The position numbers were made by a program, and so were the translations under genes. Below are positions 53,786 through 63,184 of a DNA stretch of 64,000 nt, piece by piece (the first letter of the stretch is position 1; the number at the start of each line of letters is the position of its first letter). The notes under the pieces were generated by a model. It did not search any database, was not told the origin of the DNA, and saw only the letters and a program-made list of their open reading frames with translations. The stretch is from an uncultured SAR86 cluster bacterium (lineage in GTDB: Bacteria > Pseudomonadota > Gammaproteobacteria > Magnimaribacterales > AG-339-G14), in the NCBI GenBank assembly GCA_902563105.1, contig CACEVU010000001.1, positions 131,372-195,371 of the forward strand, in the 5' to 3' direction.

Positions 53786-54898
53786 GTGATAATTGCCTAT
53801 TTCTTATTTTTCAAACTATTATTTCTAATTGGACTATTTTTTTTCCCACTCAATCTGAACCATAATTTCATTTTTAACTCAATACTTATTCAAATATTAG
53901 TTTCCTTTCTTTTGTTATTTATTTGGATTTCAAAAAGCTACAATCATCAAGAAAAACCATTATCTGAGTTTGAAGGAATAGAAAACTTTGTAACTATAAG
54001 CTTTTACATTTCAGCTTCTGCTTCTTTTGCTCTTCTTTTTTTGACAAATTTCCCTTTGTTAACTGTTGATTCAGAACTATCAAAACTTTCCTTATCAGAT
54101 TACCCAATTCTTACAAGATTTTTAAGAATAGCACTTCCAATATATTCCGTATTATTAATTTTCTACACAAAAAATAATTTTTTAAAAATTCTTTCCGTTA
54201 TTTTGACAATTTCTTTTTTACTACTTTCTGGTTACAAAGGATATATTTTTTCTTACTTAATTAGTCTAGTTCTTTTTATGTCTTATACACTAAACATCAG
54301 AAATCTCATTAAATATATCCCTTTATTTATTTTTTCGTCTATTGTTTTTCTGATCTCTATTCCTCTTATAACTAATCAAAGTTTAAATAATTACTTCTTT
54401 TTCCTTCTTGGAAGACTCACTTTTGGAGAAATAGAAGGAGCAGTAATACTTTTTCAAAACTTAGATTTTTTTAGTCAGATAAATCCCTTTTCTCAAGGGA
54501 TTTATAATTTTTTCAGCAAACTTGGGCTTACAGAACAATATATTTTAAATATAAATGAAAAATTATTCGAACTCATTCACGGTTCTAATGATTTTTATAT
54601 GCAAATTGCTCTTCCAACGAGTTTTGAATTTTACATCCTTTTTGGGGCTGGTGGTTTCATAATTTTTTTAGTCATCGAATTATTTCTTATAATCAAATTA
54701 AACAATTGGTTAAGTTCAATATCTTCTAAAAGAATGGCAGGAATAAAAATTTATACATCGATATTTTTAATTGATGTACTGTGTCATGGAAATCCAGCAT
54801 TCAAGTTAATCGACTTTTTTGTGACACTGATCATTTTCATAAGCCCTTTGATTTTTATTTCGCTTTTAAAAAGAAATCTAATTTTAAAAATTTTATGA
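53786..54898 (+). CDS. Polytopic membrane protein, probable O-antigen polymerase (Wzy-like)
   Basis: This 370-residue protein has about ten hydrophobic helices spread across the whole length (first at about 1-20, last at about 335-360). One longer hydrophilic loop lies near 215-260 (GSNDFYMQIALP). That layout is typical of Wzy polymerases, which have little sequence conservation, and it is the only candidate polymerase in the locus. A ligase cannot be excluded. The start is GTG at 53786 and the end overlaps the next gene by ATGA. Confidence 0.6.
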   Translation: MIIAYFLFFKLLFLIGLFFFPLNLNHNFIFNSILIQILVSFLLLFIWISKSYNHQEKPLSEFEGIENFVTISFYISASASFALLFLTNFPLLTVDSELSKLSLSDYPILTRFLRIALPIYSVLLIFYTKNNFLKILSVILTISFLLLSGYKGYIFSYLISLVLFMSYTLNIRNLIKYIPLFIFSSIVFLISIPLITNQSLNNYFFFLLGRLTFGEIEGAVILFQNLDFFSQINPFSQGIYNFFSKLGLTEQYILNINEKLFELIHGSNDFYMQIALPTSFEFYILFGAGGFIIFLVIELFLIIKLNNWLSSISSKRMAGIKIYTSIFLIDVLCHGNPAFKLIDFFVTLIIFISPLIFISLLKRNLILKIL

Positions 54899-56004
54899 AA
54901 AAATATATTTTTTTTAGCCCAATCGCATTCTCACAGTCTGATAAAGCCATGGGAGGGATTATGGCAAGTTCTTCTACGTATTTAGAAAATATGCCGAAAC
55001 ATTTATCTGAAAAATATAAATTAATCACTTTTAAAAATTCCAACTGTTTATTTGAATCAAAAAAATTAATTTTTAAGAAAAACTCATTTGATTGTGATGT
55101 TTATAGTTCTAAATATCATCTTTTGCCTTTTAGTTTATTTTTTTTAATAAAAGATTTATTAAATAATAAAGAAAAGGTACTACATGCTAATGGAAGTTTT
55201 TTTTATCTTTTTATTTCATTTTTTTTTAAAAAATCTCTTCTTCAAATTCATGGAATTTATAGAAATGAAACAAATGTTTTTAAAGATTTAAGAATTGATC
55301 TGAAAACCCTCATATCTTGGTTTGTAGAAAAAATTTATTTTAAATTTGGAAAAAACTTTTTATCCTTATCAGACGAAACCACAGCTTTGATTGCAAGAGA
55401 AAATTCATCTGCAAAAACATATAGAATTAATAACTGTGTAGATAATAGTTTTTATAACTTGAGGAGACAGCCTCAGAAAAATTCAGTTCTTTTCGTTGCT
55501 GCCTTAGTAGAAAGAAAGGGCCTTTTAGATCTTTTAAAAGCGATTAAGTTAATCAAAACAGAAAATTTAACTTTAAATATCGTTGGCCCAACAAATTGGG
55601 ATCAAGATTACTTCGGTAAATGTAAAAAATTTGTTGACGAAAATAATTTAAAAAATATCAATTTTAAAGGGCTTCTATCTAAAAGTGAGCTTTTGGAAGA
55701 ATATCAAAATAACCAGATACTTTGTTTACCCTCTTATAGTGAGACAGCTCCTATGGTAATTTCTCAAGCTTTAGCGTCAAAAATGACCGTTCTTTCTACT
55801 AGCGTTGGTGAAATTCCCAAGATGCTTGGTGAAAATGAAGCTTTTTTATTTGAACCTGGAAATGTGAGAATTCTTTCTGAAAAGCTTCCTTTTGCTTTAA
55901 ATGAATCTCATAAATTTAAATTTGGTACTTTGCCAATGTGCTATCATGAGACAAAAGTTTTTAAAAGTTATTCTGACGCTCTTCATGAAATACATATTTC
56001 ATAA
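54895..56004 (+). CDS. Glycosyltransferase family 4-type
   Basis: This is a cytoplasmic GT-B enzyme with a retaining mechanism, 369 residues from the ATG at 54895. The N-terminal domain has AMGGIMASSSTYLENM (acceptor loop), and the C-terminal donor domain begins near 195 with SVLFVAALVERKGLLDLL. Later comes LCLPSYSETAPMVISQALA, whose E-x7-E-like spacing is the GT4 nucleotide-sugar site, and VGEIPKML. An upstream in-frame start inside the Wzy-like gene is rejected. The sugar donor is unknown. Confidence 0.85.
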   Translation: MKKYIFFSPIAFSQSDKAMGGIMASSSTYLENMPKHLSEKYKLITFKNSNCLFESKKLIFKKNSFDCDVYSSKYHLLPFSLFFLIKDLLNNKEKVLHANGSFFYLFISFFFKKSLLQIHGIYRNETNVFKDLRIDLKTLISWFVEKIYFKFGKNFLSLSDETTALIARENSSAKTYRINNCVDNSFYNLRRQPQKNSVLFVAALVERKGLLDLLKAIKLIKTENLTLNIVGPTNWDQDYFGKCKKFVDENNLKNINFKGLLSKSELLEEYQNNQILCLPSYSETAPMVISQALASKMTVLSTSVGEIPKMLGENEAFLFEPGNVRILSEKLPFALNESHKFKFGTLPMCYHETKVFKSYSDALHEIHIS

Positions 56005-56869
56005 ATTATATATACTAATCTTTAATGAGATATTCAGTCTTTTTTCTCCCAATAAAAAAAAAGGGCTTTTAGATGGAACTGGGTTTGTTTCTGAAGATAA
56101 CGAAAAATCTGAAAAAATATTATTGACGGATGATGTTTTTTTTTCAGTATTCCCTAATTCTCTTTCTCATTCTATTTATAGAACATTCGAGCTCAACTTA
56201 TTTTCAAACATTAAAATCAACAAAGACTTTAAGATTGTTGAGATAGGTTGTGGAGACGGTTCATTTGCATCTTTACTGCCTTTTAAAGTTGATATTGGGG
56301 TTGATTCTGACCAAGAAGTTTTAGAGCTCGCAAAAAAAAGAAAGGTTTATAATTCTTGCATAAATAATACAGAGGATAATTTCGATAAAAATTTATATGC
56401 AGACGTAATCATCTCTATATCTGTGCTGGAGCATGTAGAGGATGTTAAAAAGCTTTTAAACCAAATTTTTAGTATCTCGAAAGAGCATACAAAAATATAT
56501 ATTTCTGTTCCTATAAGCAATTTATTCAAGCTAACACATGACATTTTTGGCGCCAAAGAATCAAAAAGATTACAAAGCTCTATGAAAGTAGTAAATATTT
56601 TTTCTACAGATGAATGGAAATTCTTGTTTTCTTCTTCAGGTTTTAAAGTAATTTCAGAAAAAAGATTTTTAGGAAAAAAAGCATTAACTAAGTATGTTTT
56701 TCTTAGATTTATATCTCGTAATTTATTTAAGTCAGTTACTTTAAAAGTAATTAGATTTTATGTTAGATTTTTCTCAAAAAGCCTTTCAAGGATGATTTCA
56801 AATGAATCTAATCTTGCAAATGAAAAGGCAGCAACCAATATTTTTTTTGAGCTTGAGAAAAAACAATGA
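55985..56869 (+). CDS. SAM-dependent methyltransferase
   Basis: From the ATG at 55985 the protein has 294 residues. Motif I is IVEIGCGDGSFASLL (near 75), then GVDSDQEVLELAKKR near 98, and a UbiE/Methyltransf_11-like ISISVLEHVEDVKKLL near 140. The C-terminal 80 residues are basic with hydrophobic stretches, perhaps membrane-associated. In this locus a sugar-modifying role (O-, C- or N-methylation) is likely but not proven. It overlaps the glycosyltransferase by 20 nt and the next gene by ATGA. Confidence 0.82.
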   Translation: MKYIFHKLYILIFNEIFSLFSPNKKKGLLDGTGFVSEDNEKSEKILLTDDVFFSVFPNSLSHSIYRTFELNLFSNIKINKDFKIVEIGCGDGSFASLLPFKVDIGVDSDQEVLELAKKRKVYNSCINNTEDNFDKNLYADVIISISVLEHVEDVKKLLNQIFSISKEHTKIYISVPISNLFKLTHDIFGAKESKRLQSSMKVVNIFSTDEWKFLFSSSGFKVISEKRFLGKKALTKYVFLRFISRNLFKSVTLKVIRFYVRFFSKSLSRMISNESNLANEKAATNIFFELEKKQ

Positions 56870-57759
56870 AAACTTTAATCACTGGAGGAGATGGATTTAT
56901 AGGAAAAAGATTAGCGTCTTCTTTATCAAGAAAAAATAATGAAATTCATGTTGTAGACTTTAAACCAAGTCATTCAAAACATGACAAAAAAAATATATAT
57001 TTTCATAAGACAAATATCTGTTCTTCAAGTTTTAAAAATTTAGTGAAGGAAATCCAACCAAATGTAATTTATCATCTCGCAGCACTTCATCACATTCCTA
57101 CCTGCAATAACAATCCACAATCTGCATACAAAAATAATATTCTTGGAACTCAAAATTTAATTGATTCTCTTGAATCACTAAAAAATCTAAGAAAAATTAT
57201 ATTTACAAGTTCTGGAGCTGTTTACGATTGGTCAAACTCTCCGTTGAAAGAAAATAACTCCCTTAATCCAAAGGATGTTTACTCTTTGAGTAAATTTGTT
57301 AACGAAAAGCAGTTTGAACTTTCTGCAACGAAGGATCTTGATATTGTAATAGCAAGGCTTTTTAACGTAATTGGACCAAATGATCCAAATGGCCACTTGA
57401 TTCCTGATATAAAAAAACAGATTTCTAAAAAAAACAAAAAAATCGTTTTAGGTAATTTAAAACCTAAAAGAGATTATATTTATATAGATGATGTAGTCTA
57501 TTTTCTTAAAAACCTATCCTTAAAAAAATCTAAAAATAAAATAGACTACTTGAATATATCATCTGGGATAGAATATGACGTTAGGCAGATTGCCAAAATA
57601 GTTTTAAGTGTTAACAATTCTGCACAAAGTATAGTATCTGACTTTTCAAGAGTCAGAAAAAATGACAGACCTAGTCAGCATGCAAACATTAACAAACTTC
57701 TTAGATTATTTCCTAAATATAAATTTTCCAAAATAGAAGATGTTATTCACAAAATATAA
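56866..57759 (+). CDS. NAD-dependent sugar epimerase/dehydratase (extended SDR)
   Basis: This is a 297-residue extended short-chain dehydrogenase. The Rossmann motif is ITGGDGFIGKRL (about 5-16). Then come YHLAALHHIPTC near 68, FTSSGAVYDWS near 108, and the catalytic Y-x3-K in VYSLSKFV near 141. Asp appears in RDYIYIDDVV as in GalE-like enzymes. Substrate is unknown; a UDP-sugar 4-epimerase or reductase is plausible. It overlaps both neighbours by 4 and 20 nt. Confidence 0.83.
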   Translation: MKTLITGGDGFIGKRLASSLSRKNNEIHVVDFKPSHSKHDKKNIYFHKTNICSSSFKNLVKEIQPNVIYHLAALHHIPTCNNNPQSAYKNNILGTQNLIDSLESLKNLRKIIFTSSGAVYDWSNSPLKENNSLNPKDVYSLSKFVNEKQFELSATKDLDIVIARLFNVIGPNDPNGHLIPDIKKQISKKNKKIVLGNLKPKRDYIYIDDVVYFLKNLSLKKSKNKIDYLNISSGIEYDVRQIAKIVLSVNNSAQSIVSDFSRVRKNDRPSQHANINKLLRLFPKYKFSKIEDVIHKI

Positions 57760-58894
57760 ATACAGTGAATTAATAAAAGAATTTAATTTTTTTATTTTTA
57801 CCACTCGCAATCCTCTTGAAAATAGCGGAGGAGATATAACGAGATTGAATTATTTAGCTGAAAGAATTGCTAAAACAAAAAAAGTACTAATCATCACCAA
57901 TGGGTTATCTAATAATTTTCATAAAATGAAGAACAATATTTCATTATTATGTATAAAAAAAAATAATTTTTTCATTAGAAATTTTTATTTAATTGTATTC
58001 TTTTTGTTTTTTCAATCAGTATCAAAAGCTTATTTTTTTAATATTCATATTTTTTTTTTGCAACTAAAAATTTCAAAAACATCGAAGCCTATTCTGTTCC
58101 ACCTGTCTAGGTCTGTTTATATAAATTTATCTAAAAACAAAAAATATTGGGTTGAGTTAACAGATATCATTAGTAAGAACTATCTTCAATTAGCTAAAAG
58201 TCACACAAACTGGATTTATAAATTTATTTTTTTTATAGAGTCTTTTTTTTTAAAACTTGAAGAACAAAAAATTATTAAAAATGCACATAAAGTTACTTTA
58301 ATTTCTCAAAGAGACAGGAATTATTTAAAAAATGAAAATGTTGAAATTATTTCACCAGAACTGAGATATGCAAATAAATCTTATTTTAATCCTAAGTCAA
58401 AAAGAATTGTTTTCATTGCCAATTTCCATTCAGAAATAAATTCAGAATCTTTAAAGAAGCTGGTATCTTCTTTGAAAGATAGTTTTGAATATCAAATTGT
58501 GTTGCATGGTTTTGGTTCCAAAAAAATTTCACGGATAATAAAACATTCAAAAGTAGTCTCCGGTGGACCTATTGAGAATATTAAAGGGAATTTTCTTGCA
58601 GGTATATGTCCCACAGTAACTTCCGGAGGAATACAAAATAAAATTTTAGATTATATTTACCTTGGCATTCCAGTTATTGCCTCATTGAATTCATTAGAAG
58701 GACTTCCTGATTACATAAAAGATTTTATTGAAGAAGAAAATCCTAATAAACCTTTATCTAGCCAATTAGGTAAATTATCAAACCTAGATGAAATTGAATT
58801 AAAAGAATCTTTGATTAAATTAAATAAAAATATGAAAAGAGATAACCAAATAAATATTAATAAACTTAATAAAATTATTTTAGAAATTTGTTAA
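57740..58894 (+). CDS. Putative glycosyltransferase (GT-B fold)
   Basis: This 384-residue protein starts with an acceptor-type loop (NPLENSGGDITRLNYLAERI) and has a C-terminal donor-type domain from about 220 (RIVFIANFHSEINSESLKKL). CPTVTSGGIQNKILDYIYLGIPVIAS (near 290-315) resembles the donor-binding loop of GT4 or GT1-like enzymes, though a clear E-x7-E is lacking. A hydrophobic patch near 76-110 may attach it to the membrane. The substrate is unknown. ATG 57740 overlaps the epimerase by 20 nt. Confidence 0.7.
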   Translation: MLFTKYKYSELIKEFNFFIFTTRNPLENSGGDITRLNYLAERIAKTKKVLIITNGLSNNFHKMKNNISLLCIKKNNFFIRNFYLIVFFLFFQSVSKAYFFNIHIFFLQLKISKTSKPILFHLSRSVYINLSKNKKYWVELTDIISKNYLQLAKSHTNWIYKFIFFIESFFLKLEEQKIIKNAHKVTLISQRDRNYLKNENVEIISPELRYANKSYFNPKSKRIVFIANFHSEINSESLKKLVSSLKDSFEYQIVLHGFGSKKISRIIKHSKVVSGGPIENIKGNFLAGICPTVTSGGIQNKILDYIYLGIPVIASLNSLEGLPDYIKDFIEEENPNKPLSSQLGKLSNLDEIELKESLIKLNKNMKRDNQININKLNKIILEIC

Positions 58895-60081
58895 AACACA
58901 ATATTTTATTAAATTCTTTTTCTGCAATCCTTTATAGGAGCGCAATTGTGATTGGAATTCTATTACTTTTACAAGTTGCTCTTTATAAATCTAATATCTT
59001 TTATTTAGAAAGAAGCCATAGATATTTTTTATCAATTTCTCTTATTCTTTTATTGGATTTTGGATTTTTCTCATTTCTGAGAAATACAATTAATTCTGAC
59101 TTTAAAGACTCACAAATTTTCTCTTTATTTTTAAGGCTAGTAAAACTTTCAGTTATTTCAGGGATCTTTACTTCTTTAAGCTTATTTTTTTTTAGTGTTT
59201 TTAGTTATGGCCACTTTCAGTTCATTTCTGACTTATTAAATCCTATTGCTTTTTTTTTCTATTTTTGTGGACACTACATTATTTATTTTTTTTCGGTAAT
59301 TAGTACAAGGAATAATCAACAATATAAAGTATTCAATTTTCTTTTTTTATCAAATTGTTTATCTTATTTATTTACCTTAATAATTGTTTTTTATTCAATT
59401 TTTTCTGGTTTTGAATTTATCTTGTTTGCTTTCACGCAAACTCTATTTAATTTAATTTATTTTATGAAACATTCTAAAGAATTAAAGGGCAGTTCCTTAG
59501 ATAAATCTTTCAATTTTAATTACTTGAACTCATTTACTTTTATACAGTTCTTTTCTTATCCTATTAATGGAATAGATAATCAGATTTTTGCAAATTTTAT
59601 TTCAAAAACAGAATTATTGTCATATGAACTTATAAAAACCTCAATTTTTCTTCCCCTATTTTTTGTTTCATCAATTTCTCAACAAATATGGCCAATCTTG
59701 AGAAGAAATTTTGTCTTTGAAGAATACTTATTTAGAAAACAAAAAATATATTTATTTTTTATTTCTATTTTTTTTAGTTTGTGCCTTTCTTTAATTTCTT
59801 TTATTGTGATTCAGTATATTTTCTTGAATTTATCTCTTATTGAGTTAATTTTCATAAGTTTAACTGTATTCGTCATGATTTTTTCAAGCATGGTCTCCAG
59901 TGTAATTTATTCTGAAGGAAAACAAATTTATTTAGCTTATTTTGCTCCATTTTCACTCTTATTTTTGGTCATACCTGTGTTTATTGTTCCTAATTTAGAA
60001 AATGCTATAATGGGCTTCTTACTTGCTCAACTAGTGGGATTCTCTATATTTAATCTTGTTTATTTTAAAAAGATAAAATGA
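58888..60081 (+). CDS. Probable oligosaccharide flippase (Wzx-like)
   Basis: This 397-residue protein is hydrophobic almost throughout, with about 12 helices, and few charged residues between them, as in the MOP/Wzx superfamily that moves undecaprenyl-linked repeat units across the inner membrane. No single motif proves the family. It is the only flippase-like protein in the locus. The start is TTG at 58888, overlapping the glycosyltransferase stop by 7 nt; no closer ATG precedes the first helix. Confidence 0.68.
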   Translation: MLKHNILLNSFSAILYRSAIVIGILLLLQVALYKSNIFYLERSHRYFLSISLILLLDFGFFSFLRNTINSDFKDSQIFSLFLRLVKLSVISGIFTSLSLFFFSVFSYGHFQFISDLLNPIAFFFYFCGHYIIYFFSVISTRNNQQYKVFNFLFLSNCLSYLFTLIIVFYSIFSGFEFILFAFTQTLFNLIYFMKHSKELKGSSLDKSFNFNYLNSFTFIQFFSYPINGIDNQIFANFISKTELLSYELIKTSIFLPLFFVSSISQQIWPILRRNFVFEEYLFRKQKIYLFFISIFFSLCLSLISFIVIQYIFLNLSLIELIFISLTVFVMIFSSMVSSVIYSEGKQIYLAYFAPFSLLFLVIPVFIVPNLENAIMGFLLAQLVGFSIFNLVYFKKIK

Positions 60082-60908
60082 TTTCGGTTACTATTATTTT
60101 AACTTCAATAGGCAGAAATAATTTTTTACAAGAAACTTTTAAGTCGATTGAAAAACAAACTATCGAGCCAGATGAATTAATTTTTTCTGAAAATTTTGTT
60201 GAGTCTCCTTTCAATGGAAAGATTCCAAAAGTCAAAAGCTATAAATATATGAACCAAAACACTAGATTGAGTATGGTCGATCATTTTAACTTATGCATCG
60301 AAAGTGTAACGTCAGACATCTTCTTCTTTCTTTGTGACGATGACTTGATAGATCCTAATTATATAGAAAAGTTAAAAGAAGCCTTTTCAAAAAAATCTAT
60401 AGAAGCTGCCATAGGAAAAAATAGTTTGATAGACGTAAATGGTAATTTTCTGCATGAAGAAAGAAATTTTGAAGCCGAATACAGTCCTAAAGAAGCTATT
60501 TTCAAATGGCTTGTTCCAAAAAACAAATTTCCTGTAAGAACTTTTATTTCTCTAGCAGCAAGAACTGAAACCTTTGTTGGTAAAAAGTTTCCTGACTACC
60601 CTAAAGGCGCACATATAGATAATTGGTTTTTTACCTTCTTGATGAAAAAAGGAAATTTAAAAATAATTAATTCTAATTTTTTATATAGAATATATCCTGA
60701 ATCAGTCGGATTAAGTTTGAGGCATGTTGATTTGTTAAGCTCATCTATAAAATTTCAGGAAGATTTCAAAAAATTAGGTTATGGTTCATTTTATCGACTA
60801 ATTTTAAAAATTAGGAATTTAATTTTACTATACAAAAGAATTATATTTCGTTCGGAAGAAAATAAAATTAAGTTATTTTTTTCATCATTAAAAATTTTAT
60901 TTAATTGA
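60078..60908 (+). CDS. Family 2 glycosyltransferase
   Basis: This is an inverting GT-A enzyme of 276 residues. It begins SVTIILTSIGRNNFLQETFKSI, the GT2 nucleotide-binding strand-loop. The metal-binding acidic motif is FFLCDDDLIDPNY near 90. KGAHIDNWFFTFLMKKG near 178 is a candidate base region. The start overlaps the flippase end by ATGA and the end overlaps manC by TTGA. Donor and acceptor are unknown. Confidence 0.85.
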   Translation: MISVTIILTSIGRNNFLQETFKSIEKQTIEPDELIFSENFVESPFNGKIPKVKSYKYMNQNTRLSMVDHFNLCIESVTSDIFFFLCDDDLIDPNYIEKLKEAFSKKSIEAAIGKNSLIDVNGNFLHEERNFEAEYSPKEAIFKWLVPKNKFPVRTFISLAARTETFVGKKFPDYPKGAHIDNWFFTFLMKKGNLKIINSNFLYRIYPESVGLSLRHVDLLSSSIKFQEDFKKLGYGSFYRLILKIRNLILLYKRIIFRSEENKIKLFFSSLKILFN

Positions 60909-62302
60909 AAATTCAAGTAATAATTCTTTGTGGCGGCTCAGGAACAAGACTTTGGCCTATTTCTACAGAGAAATATCCAAAACCTTTCATTAATTTTTTT
61001 GGAGAAAGGTCTCTATTAGATATAACTATTGAAAGAAGTGAAATATTAGATCCTGACGAAATTAATATTTTCGTCAATGAAAAGCACAAGCATTTAATAA
61101 GTAAAAATAATCTCCAAAAGCTTGATAAAGTTTTCTGTGAGCCTTATTCCAGAAATACAACGCCGCCAATTTGCTTAGCAGCTTTAAACTCTGATCCAGA
61201 AGACATACTTTTGATTTTTCCTTCTGATCACTTTATTAAAAATTATTCGAACTTTAAAAAAAATATAAGCCAAATGGTTAAATTTGCTCAAAAAGACTAT
61301 ATTTGTTTATTTGGAGTTAAACCAACAGAACCTAATGTCGGTTATGGCTATATAAAAAAAGGAAAAAAAATAAATCCTTATGCCTCAACCATAGAAAGCT
61401 TTGAAGAAAAGCCTAAACAATTTAAAGCCCAAAAATTTTTTAAATCCAATAAATATTTGTGGAATAGTGGAATTTTTGGATTTAAGGCTAAAGTAATATT
61501 GGATGAAATGCGCTTTCACGACTTTGAAATGATTAAAAAGTGTGAGGAATTAATTAAAACCCAAAAAAATAACAAAAATTTTCTTCACTTCAATGAAAAC
61601 ATTTTTTCTAAATTAAAAAATGAATCAATTGATTATTCTATAATGGAGAAAACTAAAAAAAGCATTTTACTCAACTTGAATTGCTCTTGGTCAGATATGG
61701 GTACATGGGAATCTATATATAATCAAATGCCTAAAGATAAAAACAAAAATGTTATTCAAGGAAACATTTCCACTCTTGATTCTAATAACTCTTTTATTTA
61801 CTCAAAAGGAAGAAAATTCATTGGAGTTCAAGGATTAAAAGATATTTCTTTAGTGGAAAGCGAAGATTCTATCTTTATTTCTAAACTGAGTGATTCTAAA
61901 ACTACAAGAAAAATGTATGAATTTTTGCGAAACTCTAAAAAACCTCATTTAGAAAATCTTTCAAAAGAAAAAAGACCTTGGGGAGAATATGAATCTTTAT
62001 TGGAAGAAAAAATTCTTAAGGTAAAAAAAATAATCGTTATGCCGGGAGAAAAACTTAGCCTACAATATCATTACAAGAGAGAAGAACACTGGGTAATCAC
62101 ATCTGGCAAAGGAGTTTTTACAAAAAATAATCGGAAAAAAAAGGTAAAAAAAGGGGATTATCTTTTCATTAGGAAAAAAGATATTCACTCAATAGAAAAC
62201 ACTCAAAAGACGGATTCTCTTGAATTTGTAGAAGTGCAATTAGGCAAATATCTTGGCGAAGACGATATAGTAAGACTTAAAGATAAATATGGTAGAGAAT
62301 AA
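60905..62302 (+). CDS. manC: Mannose-1-phosphate guanylyltransferase / mannose-6-phosphate isomerase
   Basis: ManC makes GDP-mannose and usually also interconverts mannose 6-phosphate and fructose 6-phosphate. The 465 residues have the pyrophosphorylase loop CGGSGTRLWPISTEKYPKPF (about 9-28), PSDHFIKN near 105, and PNVGYGYIK near 145. The C-terminal cupin-type isomerase domain (about 350-460) has RPWGEYE, PGEKLSLQYHYKREEHW and the GKGVF turn. The start is a TTG at 60905 inside the GT2 stop. GDP-mannose-modifying genes (gmd and others) are not in the window. It is the last gene of the locus. Confidence 0.95.
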   Translation: MKIQVIILCGGSGTRLWPISTEKYPKPFINFFGERSLLDITIERSEILDPDEINIFVNEKHKHLISKNNLQKLDKVFCEPYSRNTTPPICLAALNSDPEDILLIFPSDHFIKNYSNFKKNISQMVKFAQKDYICLFGVKPTEPNVGYGYIKKGKKINPYASTIESFEEKPKQFKAQKFFKSNKYLWNSGIFGFKAKVILDEMRFHDFEMIKKCEELIKTQKNNKNFLHFNENIFSKLKNESIDYSIMEKTKKSILLNLNCSWSDMGTWESIYNQMPKDKNKNVIQGNISTLDSNNSFIYSKGRKFIGVQGLKDISLVESEDSIFISKLSDSKTTRKMYEFLRNSKKPHLENLSKEKRPWGEYESLLEEKILKVKKIIVMPGEKLSLQYHYKREEHWVITSGKGVFTKNNRKKKVKKGDYLFIRKKDIHSIENTQKTDSLEFVEVQLGKYLGEDDIVRLKDKYGRE

Positions 62303-62326
62303 AAAAATATCTTCTACTTTTTTTAT

Positions 62327-63184
62327 ATGAGAGCCATAAACTATTTTAAAAAAAAAATCTCTAAAAATAGAAAAATACATTACATTGATAATGATAAGGC
62401 TCTAAACAATTTACATTCTATTTTAAAAAATACAAAAGTCTTTGGAGTTGATACCGAATTTGACTGGAGATCTACCTATTTTCCAAGCCTTTCATTAATT
62501 CAATTGAGTTTAAAAAAAGACTTAGTAGTAATAGATTGTTTGAAAGTTTGTCCAAAAAAAATTCTAAAAAAATATTTTGAAAACAAAGAAGTTTTAAAAA
62601 TATTTCACTCAGCAAGAAATGATATGACTGTATTAAGTAAATGTTTGGAAATTTATTCAAGAAATATTTATGATATTCAAATAGCAGAACAAATTCTTTC
62701 TCCAGGAGAAATTAAATCATATGGCTGGATTGTAGAAAAAAATTTCACCGTAAAATTAAATAAAAGTGAAACAAATTCAAATTGGCTTAGAAGACCTCTT
62801 TCAGAGGAACAAATTAAATACGCGTTGGATGATGTTGATTATCTTCTAGAAATTTTCTACATACAAAAAACAAAATTAAAAAAGTTAAAAAAATATGATG
62901 AAGCGATAATCTTATCTGAAAAACAAGGAAAATTAGGTAATAAGCCATTAAGAGATCTCAGACTAAAAAAATTAAAAAATGTTTCAAAAAGAGACTGTGA
63001 CATTTTTTTGTGGAGAGAAACTCATGCTGAATCAAAAAATATTCCTCCAGCATTTATATTCAAAGATAAACACTTGAATAAATTAAAAAAAATAAATAAA
63101 AATACTCCTCAATTTAAAAAAATAATTATGTCCGTTCTTGGAGACAATAGGTTAACTAAAGAATTTATATCAAAATTTTTATGA
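62327..63184 (+). CDS. rnd: Ribonuclease D
   Basis: Rnd is a 3'-5' exonuclease that trims tRNA precursors. The DEDDy site is complete: Asp42 and Glu44 in GVDTEFD, Asp99 in FHSARNDMTVL, and Tyr165 with Asp169 in YALDDVDYLL. An HRDC-like helical region fills about 210-285. At 285 residues it is shorter than E. coli RNase D (about 375), so only one HRDC-type domain fits. It lies just after the polysaccharide locus, with a 24-bp gap, and overlaps the next gene by ATGA. Confidence 0.92.
   Translation: MRAINYFKKKISKNRKIHYIDNDKALNNLHSILKNTKVFGVDTEFDWRSTYFPSLSLIQLSLKKDLVVIDCLKVCPKKILKKYFENKEVLKIFHSARNDMTVLSKCLEIYSRNIYDIQIAEQILSPGEIKSYGWIVEKNFTVKLNKSETNSNWLRRPLSEEQIKYALDDVDYLLEIFYIQKTKLKKLKKYDEAIILSEKQGKLGNKPLRDLRLKKLKNVSKRDCDIFLWRETHAESKNIPPAFIFKDKHLNKLKKINKNTPQFKKIIMSVLGDNRLTKEFISKFL

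Noticed and set aside
46736-62326. tRNA-Leu as the attachment site of an integrated island
   Set aside because: No copy of the tRNA 3' end was seen after manC or elsewhere downstream, and there is no integrase gene.
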